Below, piece after piece: positions 8,775-16,403 of a DNA stretch of 42,902 nucleotides (positions are counted from its first letter, which is position 1; every line of letters begins with the position of its first letter). Source of the stretch: Rhodobacterales bacterium 56_14_T64 (GTDB lineage: Bacteria > Pseudomonadota > Alphaproteobacteria > Rhodobacterales > Rhodobacteraceae). Below the pieces are notes generated by a model. The model ran no database searches and was not told the DNA's origin. It was given only the letters and a program-made list of their open reading frames with translations. A program made the position numbers and the translations under genes. Where the stretch lies: NCBI GenBank assembly GCA_002162795.1, contig MAAY01000026.1:1-42902 (forward strand), given 5' to 3'.

Positions 8775-9611
8775 TTACTGACGTAAAAGCACGATCTCGA
8801 TGCGGTTATTCCGCTTAGCCATCGGGTCCGGCGCCGACAAACTGCGGTCTGCATGTCCAGTGACCCGATGAATACGAGCCGGTTTCATGCCTCCCGATTC
8901 GAGAAGTCTCCGGGTTACATCGGCCCGCGAGCTGGACAATTCCCAGACCGGGTTATTGGCCAGGACAATGGGATGCGACCGGATATGGCCGCTGATGGCA
9001 ACATCGTTGCTGACCACTCCGGTCACCCGCGCCACCATCCGCATCAAGTCGCGTAAAAGCTGGGTAGGGGTATCCCTGCCCTCCTCAAACAACGGCGCAC
9101 CCTCGGTCGCGAACATCTCAATAATCAGGCCTTCGTCGGTGACCCGCGTCACGATATGCCGGGCCATTTCAACGCTGACCATGCTTTCGCCACCACGCCC
9201 TTGCAGGGCCTCTTCAATCGTTTTGAATTCTTCGTTTTCAGCCATTTCCTTGGCGGTCTGTTCCAGCCCGGTCTCTCCACGAGCCTGCTGCGCATCCACC
9301 GGATTTGTATCTGATGCACCCGTCCCGTTTTGAGGCATGACATCCTCGGAGAACATGCTGTCACCACTGAAGGCGCCGTTCCCGCCACCGGAAATTCGAC
9401 TGATAGGAATCGTCGGCGAAAAGTAGTCAGCAAGACCCTTACGCTGCTTTTCCGTTGTTGCACTTAAGAGCCACATCAACATGAAGAAGGCCATCATCGC
9501 GGTCACAAAGTCGGCATACGCCACTTTCCATGCACCACCGTGGTGGCCACCGCCTTTTACGACTTTTTTCTTCTTGATGATAATGGGCGCCATACCGTTT
9601 TGTGCGCTCAT
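8775..9611 (-). CDS. motB: Flagellar motor stator protein MotB
   Basis: MotB anchors the proton-driven stator to peptidoglycan. The 278-residue protein has a basic N-terminus, one membrane helix with the proton-carrying Asp at residue 34 (YADFVTAMMAFFMLMWLL), a linker, and a C-terminal OmpA-type domain. Visible peptidoglycan-binding features are SGHIRSHP, ELSSSRADVTRRLL and RVTGHADRS, with NNRIEIVL at the end. A linker insertion of about 60 residues rich in Gly, Ser and Gln precedes the OmpA domain. AAGGTGG precedes the ATG. motA is not adjacent here. A perfect CtrA box lies 49-64 bases upstream. Confidence 0.95.
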   Translation of the reverse strand: MSAQNGMAPIIIKKKKVVKGGGHHGGAWKVAYADFVTAMMAFFMLMWLLSATTEKQRKGLADYFSPTIPISRISGGGNGAFSGDSMFSEDVMPQNGTGASDTNPVDAQQARGETGLEQTAKEMAENEEFKTIEEALQGRGGESMVSVEMARHIVTRVTDEGLIIEMFATEGAPLFEEGRDTPTQLLRDLMRMVARVTGVVSNDVAISGHIRSHPIVLANNPVWELSSSRADVTRRLLESGGMKPARIHRVTGHADRSLSAPDPMAKRNNRIEIVLLRQ

Positions 9612-9659
9612 AATCCACCACCTTTTTAATCACCCGTGACCGGGATAGCAGCGGGGTCC

Positions 9660-9675
9660 TTAAGTAGGGCTTAAC
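9660..9675 (-). promoter_or_regulatory. Perfect CtrA box upstream of motB
   Basis: TTAA (9660-9663), seven bases, TTAAC (9671-9675) matches the full CtrA consensus TTAA-N7-TTAAC. The TTAA core is symmetric, so it can serve the leftward motB gene. It is followed by AGATAAATTT, much like the flgE box. Binding is inferred from the motif. I cannot place the -10 with confidence. Confidence 0.7.
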
Positions 9676-9733
9676 AGATAAATTTGCCGGCAATTAAGAC
9701 AGGTAAACGAGGTCTTTCTCGCTTTGAGCACCA

Positions 9734-9757
9734 AAATTCAGCGTGAAATTCAGCGTT
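9734..9757. repeat. Two tandem 12-base units before motB
   Basis: AAATTCAGCGTG (9734-9745) is followed directly by AAATTCAGCGTT (9746-9757). The pair lies in the 212-base spacer between motB and the GMC gene. Two copies may be chance duplication, and no function is evident. Confidence 0.5.
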
Positions 9758-9823
9758 ATATTGAGAAAAGTCAAATTCCATGCCTTTTACAAAACTACCG
9801 AATAGGAATTGCAGCCCTGATCG

Positions 9824-11446
9824 TTAAGATTTTAAAGGTGCCACCCTGCCCCGGATCAGATCGGCTGCCTTCTCGGCTATCATGATTGTTGGTGCGTTGG
9901 TGTTGCCGCTTATCAGTCGCGGCATCACCGATGCATCCACTACTCGCAGAGCTTCAAGCCCACGGACCTTAAGCTCTGGATCAACCACTGCCAGATCATC
10001 GTGACCCATTTTGCAGGTTCCGACTGGATGATAGATGGTGTCAGACCGGGTCCGGATGTACTGTTCCAGCTCAGCGTCATCTGGCTCACCTTTGATAAAC
10101 AGCTCTTTGTGGATGTAGTCGGCCAATGGTGAAGCCGCCATGATCTGCCGGGTTAACCGGGCTCCCTGTTTCAACACCTCCAGATCCTCTGGGTGTGACA
10201 GAAACTGCGGGTCTATTTTTGGCGGTGCCAAAGGATCATCCGAAACCAGCCCCACCGTGCCGCGCGATTTAGGGCGAAGCACGCAGACGTGGCAGCTAAA
10301 GCCGTGACCCAGATGCAGCTTGCGGGCGTGATCGTCGACGATCCCGATAACAAAGTGCAATTGAACGTCGGGGCGGTCCAAATCCTGGGTGGTCTTTAAG
10401 AAAGCAGCACCTTCGGCAAATGGCGTGGCAATCATACCTTTGCCTGTTTTGCGCCACTCATGAATGTGTTTCATCAGGTTGAGACCGCCGGGCAGTGAGA
10501 TACCAAAATTGTCGCGGTCTTTGGTTTTGTACGAGAGAGTGAAATCCAAATGGTCCTGCAGGTTCTGCCCGACCCCAGGCAGCTCATGCACCATCTCAAT
10601 GCCATGCGGGAGGATATCTTCTGGGCGCCCTACCCCGGACAGCTGCAAAAGTTGCGGTGAGTTAAAACTGCCGCCACACAGAATCACTTCCTGTCTCGCG
10701 TGGACCTGTTTGTCCCTATGGCCCTTGCGATAAGCCACTCCGATGGCCCGTTTTCCGTCAAATAATATGTGCGTGGCATGGGCCTTGGTTATCACTGTCA
10801 GGTTCGGTCTGTTCATCACTGGAAGCAGATAGCCCGCAGCAGCCGAACAGCGCTCGCCATTGCGGGCTGCATCGTGAAACTGCGTAACCTGATATAGTCC
10901 GATGCCCTCGTTATCGCCGGTGTTGAAGTCGTCGGTCCGTCGGTGCTGTAGCGATTCACCTGCCTGAATAAACGCCTCGGTCAGGGGGCGTGGTGACTTT
11001 TGCTCGCTGACTTGCAACGGCCCTGCCCCGCCATGAACATCACAACCGCCACGTTCGTTGTTCTCGGACTTTAGAAAATACGGCAGCACCGCATCCCAAT
11101 TCCATCCGTCGCAGCCCAAATCCGCCCATTCATCATAATCACCGGCATGACCGCGAATATAGAGCATGGCATTGATAGCGCTGGAGCCGCCCAGCGCCTT
11201 ACCACGCGGCTGATAACCTTTGCGACCGTTCAACCCTGCCTGTGGTACCGTCGCAAAAGCCCAGTTGTTGATCTTGGGTCGCCCCGGCAACATCGCGACA
11301 ACTGCCGCAGGTGCGCGCACCAAAATATTGTCGCCGCGCCCGCCAGCCTCAAGCAGGCAAACCGTTGTATCCGGATCTTCGCTCAACCGCGCCGCCAGGG
11401 TTGAGCCAGCTGATCCTCCACCAACAATAACGTAGTCAAACTGCAT
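9824..11446 (-). CDS. GMC-family FAD-dependent oxidoreductase
   Basis: This flavoenzyme of the choline/alcohol dehydrogenase group oxidises an alcohol to an aldehyde. The substrate cannot be read from the sequence. The 540 residues start with the FAD-binding dinucleotide motif (DYVIVGGGSAGSTLAARL). GMC signature 1 lies near residue 80 (RGKALGGSSAINAMLYIRG), signature 2 in the middle (GGSFNSPQLLQLSGVG), and the C-terminal active-site region has HPVGTCKMG and a final GNTNAPTIMIAEKAADLI. GGAG precedes the ATG. It is often annotated as choline dehydrogenase (BetA), but no bet genes are nearby. Its neighbour is an Lrp-type regulator that faces the diamino-acid operon, so it may belong to that regulon. 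Confidence 0.9.
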   Translation of the reverse strand: MQFDYVIVGGGSAGSTLAARLSEDPDTTVCLLEAGGRGDNILVRAPAAVVAMLPGRPKINNWAFATVPQAGLNGRKGYQPRGKALGGSSAINAMLYIRGHAGDYDEWADLGCDGWNWDAVLPYFLKSENNERGGCDVHGGAGPLQVSEQKSPRPLTEAFIQAGESLQHRRTDDFNTGDNEGIGLYQVTQFHDAARNGERCSAAAGYLLPVMNRPNLTVITKAHATHILFDGKRAIGVAYRKGHRDKQVHARQEVILCGGSFNSPQLLQLSGVGRPEDILPHGIEMVHELPGVGQNLQDHLDFTLSYKTKDRDNFGISLPGGLNLMKHIHEWRKTGKGMIATPFAEGAAFLKTTQDLDRPDVQLHFVIGIVDDHARKLHLGHGFSCHVCVLRPKSRGTVGLVSDDPLAPPKIDPQFLSHPEDLEVLKQGARLTRQIMAASPLADYIHKELFIKGEPDDAELEQYIRTRSDTIYHPVGTCKMGHDDLAVVDPELKVRGLEALRVVDASVMPRLISGNTNAPTIMIAEKAADLIRGRVAPLKS

Positions 11447-11532
11447 GTCTTACTCCGGGCTGCGAGTGAACCAACCAGCTCAGCGTCGCCCTTTTGCAAA
11501 AACTGTCCAGCATAACGGCACGTCAACAAGTG

Positions 11533-11982
11533 TCACAACACGTCCAGAGACGTCTTGACCCGGTCCATCACAATCGAGGTTTTGAACCGGCTGATGTTGG
11601 ATTCATCAAAGAAATGCGCCTGCGTGAAAGCCTCGTATTCTTTGATGTCACTGACCACTAAAATCAACATGAAATCCGCCTCACCCGTTGTGTAATAGCA
11701 TTGCTGAACACAGGGCGCGTTGCGCATCCGGCGCTTGAAGCTGTCTAGATGGGCGCGGTTTTCCCGTTCCAGTATCACCTCAACGATAATGGTCATCTCT
11801 CGGCCCAGCTTGGCCGGTGACAACACCGCAATCTCTTTTTCGATCACACCAGTTTCGCGCAGTTTCTTCAGCCGTTTTTGTACGGCGGGTGGCGACAGCC
11901 CCACCTCCTGACTGATAACTTCAGCGGTCAGGCGCGCATTATCTTGAACCAGACGGAGTATTTGCAGGTCTTTGTCATCCAT
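11533..11982 (-). CDS. Lrp/AsnC-family transcriptional regulator
   Basis: The protein is 149 residues, with an N-terminal winged helix-turn-helix (MDDKDLQILRLVQDNARLTA, then SQEVGLSPPAVQKRLKKLRE) and a C-terminal RAM/ligand domain (YYTTGEADFMLILVVSD). Lrp/AsnC proteins usually sense amino acids and control neighbouring catabolic genes. An upstream reading to 12099 is possible, but it would leave only two bases to the divergent amidohydrolase start and adds non-family residues. The ATG at 11982 fits the family start and leaves a 119-base shared promoter region. It is most likely the local regulator of the operon starting at 12102. Confidence 0.88.
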   Translation of the reverse strand: MDDKDLQILRLVQDNARLTAEVISQEVGLSPPAVQKRLKKLRETGVIEKEIAVLSPAKLGREMTIIVEVILERENRAHLDSFKRRMRNAPCVQQCYYTTGEADFMLILVVSDIKEYEAFTQAHFFDESNISRFKTSIVMDRVKTSLDVL

Positions 11983-12101
11983 GATCCGAAAATCATCGAG
12001 AATATACCTGCCTGCAACCAAATTCGTCAAACGTGAACCCAACAACGACTTCGAAACTTCCAATAGCGCTGTAAACTCATCGGAACAGGAGTGCGCCATC
12101 T

Positions 12102-13250
12102 ATGAATGAGTTTCACAGTCGACTAATCGAGCTACGTCAAGATTTTCATCGCAATCCTGAACTCGGCTTTCACGAGGATCGCACCAAGGCGCGGGTTGCT
12201 GAACATCTGAGAACCCTAGGATTGGAAGTCCACCAAGGCGTCGGCGTTGTTGGAATTCTTCGAAGTGGGACAGGCAATCGGGCTATCGGACTGCGGGCGG
12301 ATATGGACGCATTGCCAATTGCCGAATGTTCTTTGCACGACTACGTATCCGAAAACAAAGGTGTAATGCACGCCTGTGGTCATGATGGCCATATGGTCAT
12401 GTTGTTGGGTGCCGCAGAAATCTTGGCACAGGACCCTGATTTTGACGGCATTGTGGTATTCCTGTTCCAGCCCAACGAAGAACATGGATTGGGCGCAAAA
12501 GCGATGATTGAAGAGGGTGTTCTAGAACAGTTTCCAATCGAGGAAGTCTATGCCATTCACAATCTACCTGGTGCACCAGTGGGTCAGGTTTCGACTCGTA
12601 TTGGTCAGATTTGCAGCAGTGAAAGCTTGTTCGAAATTTCCATCAGTGGCCAAGGTGGACACGCGTCCATGCCGCAAATGGGTGTCGATGTCATAACGGT
12701 CGGAGCCGAATTGGTTCAGGCGCTGCAAACGATTGTATCCCGCAAACTACCTCCATCGGCAGGCGCGGTTATTTCTGTGACAGAATTTGTAACCGATGGG
12801 CAGCGGAATGTATTGCCGGGGAATGCTTTACTTAAAGGTGACACACGGGCCCGCTCTACAGAGGACAGAGAAGCCATCGAAGGTTTTATGCGTCAATTAT
12901 CACATGGCATCGCTCTAGCTCACAATGTCGAAATATCAGTCAAATTTGTTACGGAATTCGTTGAAACGGTCAATTCTGCTACGCCTGTTGAAGCCGTTGT
13001 TCGCACTGCCTTATCCGAGGGATTAGCGACTATCCCGGACCGGGAACCAATGAGTTTCTCTGAAGATTTCGCCCACTTCGGCTCCGCCGTACCTGGGTGT
13101 TTTCTGTTATTGGGAAATGGTGAAACCGGTTCAAACGCGCGACCACTACATGCCGCTGATTACGATTTCAACGACTCACTGCTGCCAATTGGTGCCACCT
13201 TTTGGTCTGCACTGGTTCGCGACAGACTCTCCTCCAATAAAGGACATTAA
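12102..13250 (+). CDS. M20-family amidohydrolase / deacylase
   Basis: This 382-residue metal-dependent hydrolase of the hippurate hydrolase / N-acyl-amino-acid amidohydrolase group removes an acyl group from an amino acid or opens an amide. Metal-site patterns are visible: LRADMDALPI near residue 67, MHACGHDGHM near 87-96, QPNEEHGLGAKAM near 127, AIHNLPG, and a C-terminal HAADYDFND. The dimerisation domain lies between (SGQGGHASMPQ). It is the first gene of a tight plus-strand operon, two bases before the ammonia-lyase. Its A+T content looks slightly higher than in downstream genes. The E. coli ygeX gene is likewise next to an M20 gene (ygeY), which supports a shared pathway. Confidence 0.9.
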   Translation: MNEFHSRLIELRQDFHRNPELGFHEDRTKARVAEHLRTLGLEVHQGVGVVGILRSGTGNRAIGLRADMDALPIAECSLHDYVSENKGVMHACGHDGHMVMLLGAAEILAQDPDFDGIVVFLFQPNEEHGLGAKAMIEEGVLEQFPIEEVYAIHNLPGAPVGQVSTRIGQICSSESLFEISISGQGGHASMPQMGVDVITVGAELVQALQTIVSRKLPPSAGAVISVTEFVTDGQRNVLPGNALLKGDTRARSTEDREAIEGFMRQLSHGIALAHNVEISVKFVTEFVETVNSATPVEAVVRTALSEGLATIPDREPMSFSEDFAHFGSAVPGCFLLLGNGETGSNARPLHAADYDFNDSLLPIGATFWSALVRDRLSSNKGH

Positions 13251-13252
13251 AC

Positions 13253-14443
13253 ATGAATGTGTTTGCCAAGGCTGAAATCCAGCACGCGAGTGGATCCTCA
13301 ACATTCAGCAGTTCAATCGAACGCGTTCTTCCAAAGCAAGAGTTCGAACATGCCTGGACAGAAATCACTGCTTGGGATGGATATGCAGCGACACCACTGG
13401 TCGAACTAAACGCGCTCGCCAAAACGCTTAGCATTTCTCAAATTTTATACAAACACGAAGGACCGCGATTTGGGCTGGGCAGCTTCAAAGCATTGGGTGC
13501 GGCATATGCTGCACTGCGAGTTTTGCAGCGCGAAATCTCGCGGATAACGGGGCAGGGGGCTAGCCTCTCTTCTATCCGCGAAGGTGGGCACGCCGAAATC
13601 TGCTACGGGATAACTCTGGTGTCCGCAACGGATGGCAACCACGGCCGCTCGCTGGCTTGGGGATGTCATCGTTTTGGCGTGCCTTGCCGGATCTATATTC
13701 ACGCCGAGGTCAGCGAAGGCAGGGCGCAAGCAATGCGCGACTTGGGCGCCGAGGTGATCCGCATTGATGGTGACTATGACGCCTCGGTTGCCCTTGCCCG
13801 CGAGGAAGCAAAACAAAACGGCTGGTTTGTGGTCTCTGACACCTCTTGGCCGGGTTATTCCGAACCACCACGTGATGTGATGGCGGGTTACGGCGTGATG
13901 ACACGCGAAATCTATCAGGCATTGGATCAGGCCCCGACACATATTTTTCTGCAAGGCGGCGTTGGTGGTTTGGCGGCCTCGGTGGCGGCTTCTTTGCGCC
14001 AGTATTGGGGAAAAGACGCTCCCCGAGTCGTGGTTGTAGAACCAGAACTCGCCGCCTGCCTGTATGAAAGCGCGCGCAGGGGTATGGCAACCACCGTGAA
14101 CATTACCGAGGAGACCATAATGGCAGGTCTCTCTTGCGGAGAGCCTTCGCCGATAGCCTGGGGGATCCTGGAGAAAGAGGCGACTGACTTTCTGACCATC
14201 CCCGACTCGATTGTCGCTCCGACCGTCCGGCTATTGGCCCGGCCCCTAGGCGATGATCCAATTATTGAAGCTGGCGAAAGCGCCGTGGCTGGACTCGCGG
14301 CGCTGATTGCTGCGTGCCAGGATCCAGAGCTTTCGATAATTCTGGGTCTGAACGCGCAATCGCGTGTCTTGCTGATTGGCTCTGAAGGCGTGACCGATCC
14401 GGAGATTTTTGATCGTATCATGGCCGGGCATGACGATGTCTAA
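13253..14443 (+). CDS. dpaL: Diaminopropionate ammonia-lyase
   Basis: This PLP enzyme eliminates both amino groups of 2,3-diaminopropionate, giving pyruvate and ammonia. The 396 residues show the PLP lysine at K79 (GSFKALG), the SATDGNHGRS block with D127, and D196 (VSDTSWPGY). The two aspartates are 69 residues apart, the same spacing as Asp120 and Asp189 of E. coli DpaL. The glycine loop that holds the phosphate is LQGGVGGL near residue 233. AGGAC precedes the ATG. It could also be a related beta-eliminating enzyme for another diamino or hydroxy amino acid, but the paired aspartates favour DpaL. It overlaps the M24 gene. Confidence 0.85.
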   Translation: MNVFAKAEIQHASGSSTFSSSIERVLPKQEFEHAWTEITAWDGYAATPLVELNALAKTLSISQILYKHEGPRFGLGSFKALGAAYAALRVLQREISRITGQGASLSSIREGGHAEICYGITLVSATDGNHGRSLAWGCHRFGVPCRIYIHAEVSEGRAQAMRDLGAEVIRIDGDYDASVALAREEAKQNGWFVVSDTSWPGYSEPPRDVMAGYGVMTREIYQALDQAPTHIFLQGGVGGLAASVAASLRQYWGKDAPRVVVVEPELAACLYESARRGMATTVNITEETIMAGLSCGEPSPIAWGILEKEATDFLTIPDSIVAPTVRLLARPLGDDPIIEAGESAVAGLAALIAACQDPELSIILGLNAQSRVLLIGSEGVTDPEIFDRIMAGHDDV

Positions 14444-15602
14444 CCCCCCAAACCGAGGTTTCCCGCCCGAGGAATTCGAAGCCCGCACAGCCAAGGCTCA
14501 GGCTTTGATGGCTGACGCGGGCCTGTCGGGGTTGTTGCTGATGACAGAACCCGAGGTGCGCTATTTCAGCGGCTTCCACACATTGTTTTGGCAAAGCCCA
14601 ACACGCCCATGGTTCCTGTTTGTCCCCGCCCAAGGCAAACCCATTGCGGTCATTCCTGAAATCGGCGCTGCCTTGATGCGGCAAACCTGGATCGTTGACA
14701 TCCGCACGTGGAGCGCGCCGAACCCGGATGACGATGGCATCAGCCTGCTGACCGAACTGCTGTCGCCGCTGGCCAACAAGAGTGCCAGTATCGGCATATT
14801 AAAAGGTCACGAAACCGCGCTGCGAATGCCGCTTGGGGATTACGAACAGCTAATTTCATCACTGCCAGGTTTAAAGATCGAGGATGCCACCGGTTTGGTC
14901 CGCACCTTGCGCATGGTCAAATCACCTCGCGAGATTGAGAAGCTATCTCATATCTGTGTGATTGGATCGCGGACCTTTGCGCGAGTGCCGGGATTTGCCA
15001 GCGCGGGCACGCCGCTAGACGAAGTCTTTCGCTCGTTTCGCCGCGCTGCGCTGAGTGCTGGTGCCGATGATGTGCCCTATCTGGTTGGAGGGGCCGACCA
15101 CGGAGGATACCGCGATGTGATTTCACCGCCCAGCGCAGCAGCTCTGCAAACCGGCGACATCCTGATGCTGGACACAGGCGCCACTTGGGACGGTTACTTT
15201 TGCGATTTTGATCGGAATTTCGCAATTGGCCAAGCCGACGACCTATCCCGCCACGCCTATGACGTACTTTGGCGCGCCACCGAAGCCGGGATCAAAGCAG
15301 CCCATCCAGGCACCACCTGCCGTGAGCTGTTTCATGCCATGCAATCAGTGATCGCCGAAATGGATAGTGCTGGCGGAGATGTCGGACGGCTGGGCCATGG
15401 GTTGGGAATGCAGCTGACCGAATGGCCTTCGCATGCTGAGTTTGATGAGACCGTAATCACCGAAAACATGGTGCTAACATTGGAACCTTCGTTGAGTTAC
15501 GGCGATGGGCGTATCATGGTGCATGAGGAAAACATTGTTGTCCGCGCAAACGGCGCCGAGTTGCTAAGCACCCGCGCCGTGCCAGACCTGCCGATCATCT
15601 GA
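14430..15602 (+). CDS. M24-family metallohydrolase (Xaa-Pro peptidase / ectoine hydrolase type)
   Basis: The protein has about 390 residues with an N-terminal creatinase-like domain and a C-terminal pita-bread metalloenzyme domain. The five metal ligands are visible: LDTGATWDGYFCDFDRN (two Asp, about 247 and 258), GHGLGMQLTEWPS (His, about 323), LTLEPSLS (Glu, about 351) and MVHEENIVV (Glu, about 366). The family includes Xaa-Pro peptidases, creatinase and the ectoine hydrolase DoeA/EutD, so the substrate may be a dipeptide or a cyclic amidine. Starts at 14430 and 14436 are both possible, neither with a clear ribosome-binding site. The gene overlaps dpaL by 14 bases, so coupled translation is likely. 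Confidence 0.85.
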   Translation: MTMSNPPNRGFPPEEFEARTAKAQALMADAGLSGLLLMTEPEVRYFSGFHTLFWQSPTRPWFLFVPAQGKPIAVIPEIGAALMRQTWIVDIRTWSAPNPDDDGISLLTELLSPLANKSASIGILKGHETALRMPLGDYEQLISSLPGLKIEDATGLVRTLRMVKSPREIEKLSHICVIGSRTFARVPGFASAGTPLDEVFRSFRRAALSAGADDVPYLVGGADHGGYRDVISPPSAAALQTGDILMLDTGATWDGYFCDFDRNFAIGQADDLSRHAYDVLWRATEAGIKAAHPGTTCRELFHAMQSVIAEMDSAGGDVGRLGHGLGMQLTEWPSHAEFDETVITENMVLTLEPSLSYGDGRIMVHEENIVVRANGAELLSTRAVPDLPII

Positions 15603-15612
15603 AAGCCGTGAC

Positions 15613-16362
15613 ATGAAACTGGATTTTAAAACTGACGCCGGCATCGGCATCCGCGCGACCCTTGGCACAATCGTTTTGTCCACCGACGAAACGCTTGAAC
15701 CCGAGTTCGCTCGGATGACAGCCCTTGATGGCGTCGCGCTGTATCATAGCCGTATCCCCATGGTGGCCGAGATCAAGGCCGACACCCTTCAGCAGATGGA
15801 ACGCGATCTTCCAGCCTCGGCCCAGTTGCTACCAAAATCGCTTGATTTCGACGTGATCGGATATGGTTGCACCTCAGCGGCAACCGTAATCGGGCAAGAG
15901 GGTGTCGCCCGTGCCATCAACTCGGTTTTTCCGCACGCCAAAGTGACCGACCCACTGACCGCGCTCATCGCGGCGGCAAATGCGTTGGGCGCCAAGCGAC
16001 TGGGGTTTATCACTCCTTATATACCCGACGTGTCGATGAGGATGCGGCTCAAACTGGAAGAGGCTGGTTTCGAGATCGCCGCTTTTGGATCTTTTGAAGA
16101 AACCGATGACCGCGTGGTGGCCCGAATATCCCCAACCTCGATTGCCACCGCAATCGACCGAGTTGCTGCACAGACTGGCTGCGATGCCATTGTGGTGGCC
16201 TGCACCAACCTGCGTTGCCTTGGAGTTATCGAAGCCGCCGAGCACCGGACTGCAACATCGGTGATTTCCAGCAACCAAGCGCTGGCCTGGCATATGCTGC
16301 GCTTGGCTGGCGTCACTGATCAAAAAAATGGATTGGGCCAATTGTTCAAACGGGATCTTTAG
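15613..16362 (+). CDS. Asp/Glu racemase superfamily enzyme (maleate isomerase / EutA type)
   Basis: This 249-residue protein has two catalytic-type cysteines: C86 in GYGCTSAAT and C197 in VACTNLRC. That pair marks the superfamily of aspartate/glutamate racemase, hydantoin racemase, arylmalonate decarboxylase and maleate isomerase. The first motif resembles the maleate isomerase / EutA branch most. It begins ten bases after the M24 stop and is the last gene of the operon. It could supply a racemase or isomerase step for the amino acid handled by its neighbours. The actual reaction cannot be read from sequence. It converges with the GH31 gene, and I see no terminator in the 41-base gap. Confidence 0.82.
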   Translation: MKLDFKTDAGIGIRATLGTIVLSTDETLEPEFARMTALDGVALYHSRIPMVAEIKADTLQQMERDLPASAQLLPKSLDFDVIGYGCTSAATVIGQEGVARAINSVFPHAKVTDPLTALIAAANALGAKRLGFITPYIPDVSMRMRLKLEEAGFEIAAFGSFEETDDRVVARISPTSIATAIDRVAAQTGCDAIVVACTNLRCLGVIEAAEHRTATSVISSNQALAWHMLRLAGVTDQKNGLGQLFKRDL

Positions 16363-16403
16363 TCGTTACCCGAACAAGCGACACCGTTTACGGGCTACCT
16401 AGG

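Noticed and set aside
11533-16362. Annotation of the operon as the ectoine/hydroxyectoine (eut/doe) cluster
   Set aside because: M24, EutA-like and Lrp genes are shared, but eutC and the DoeB-type deacylase are absent, the PLP enzyme looks like DpaL, and no ectoine transporter is nearby.
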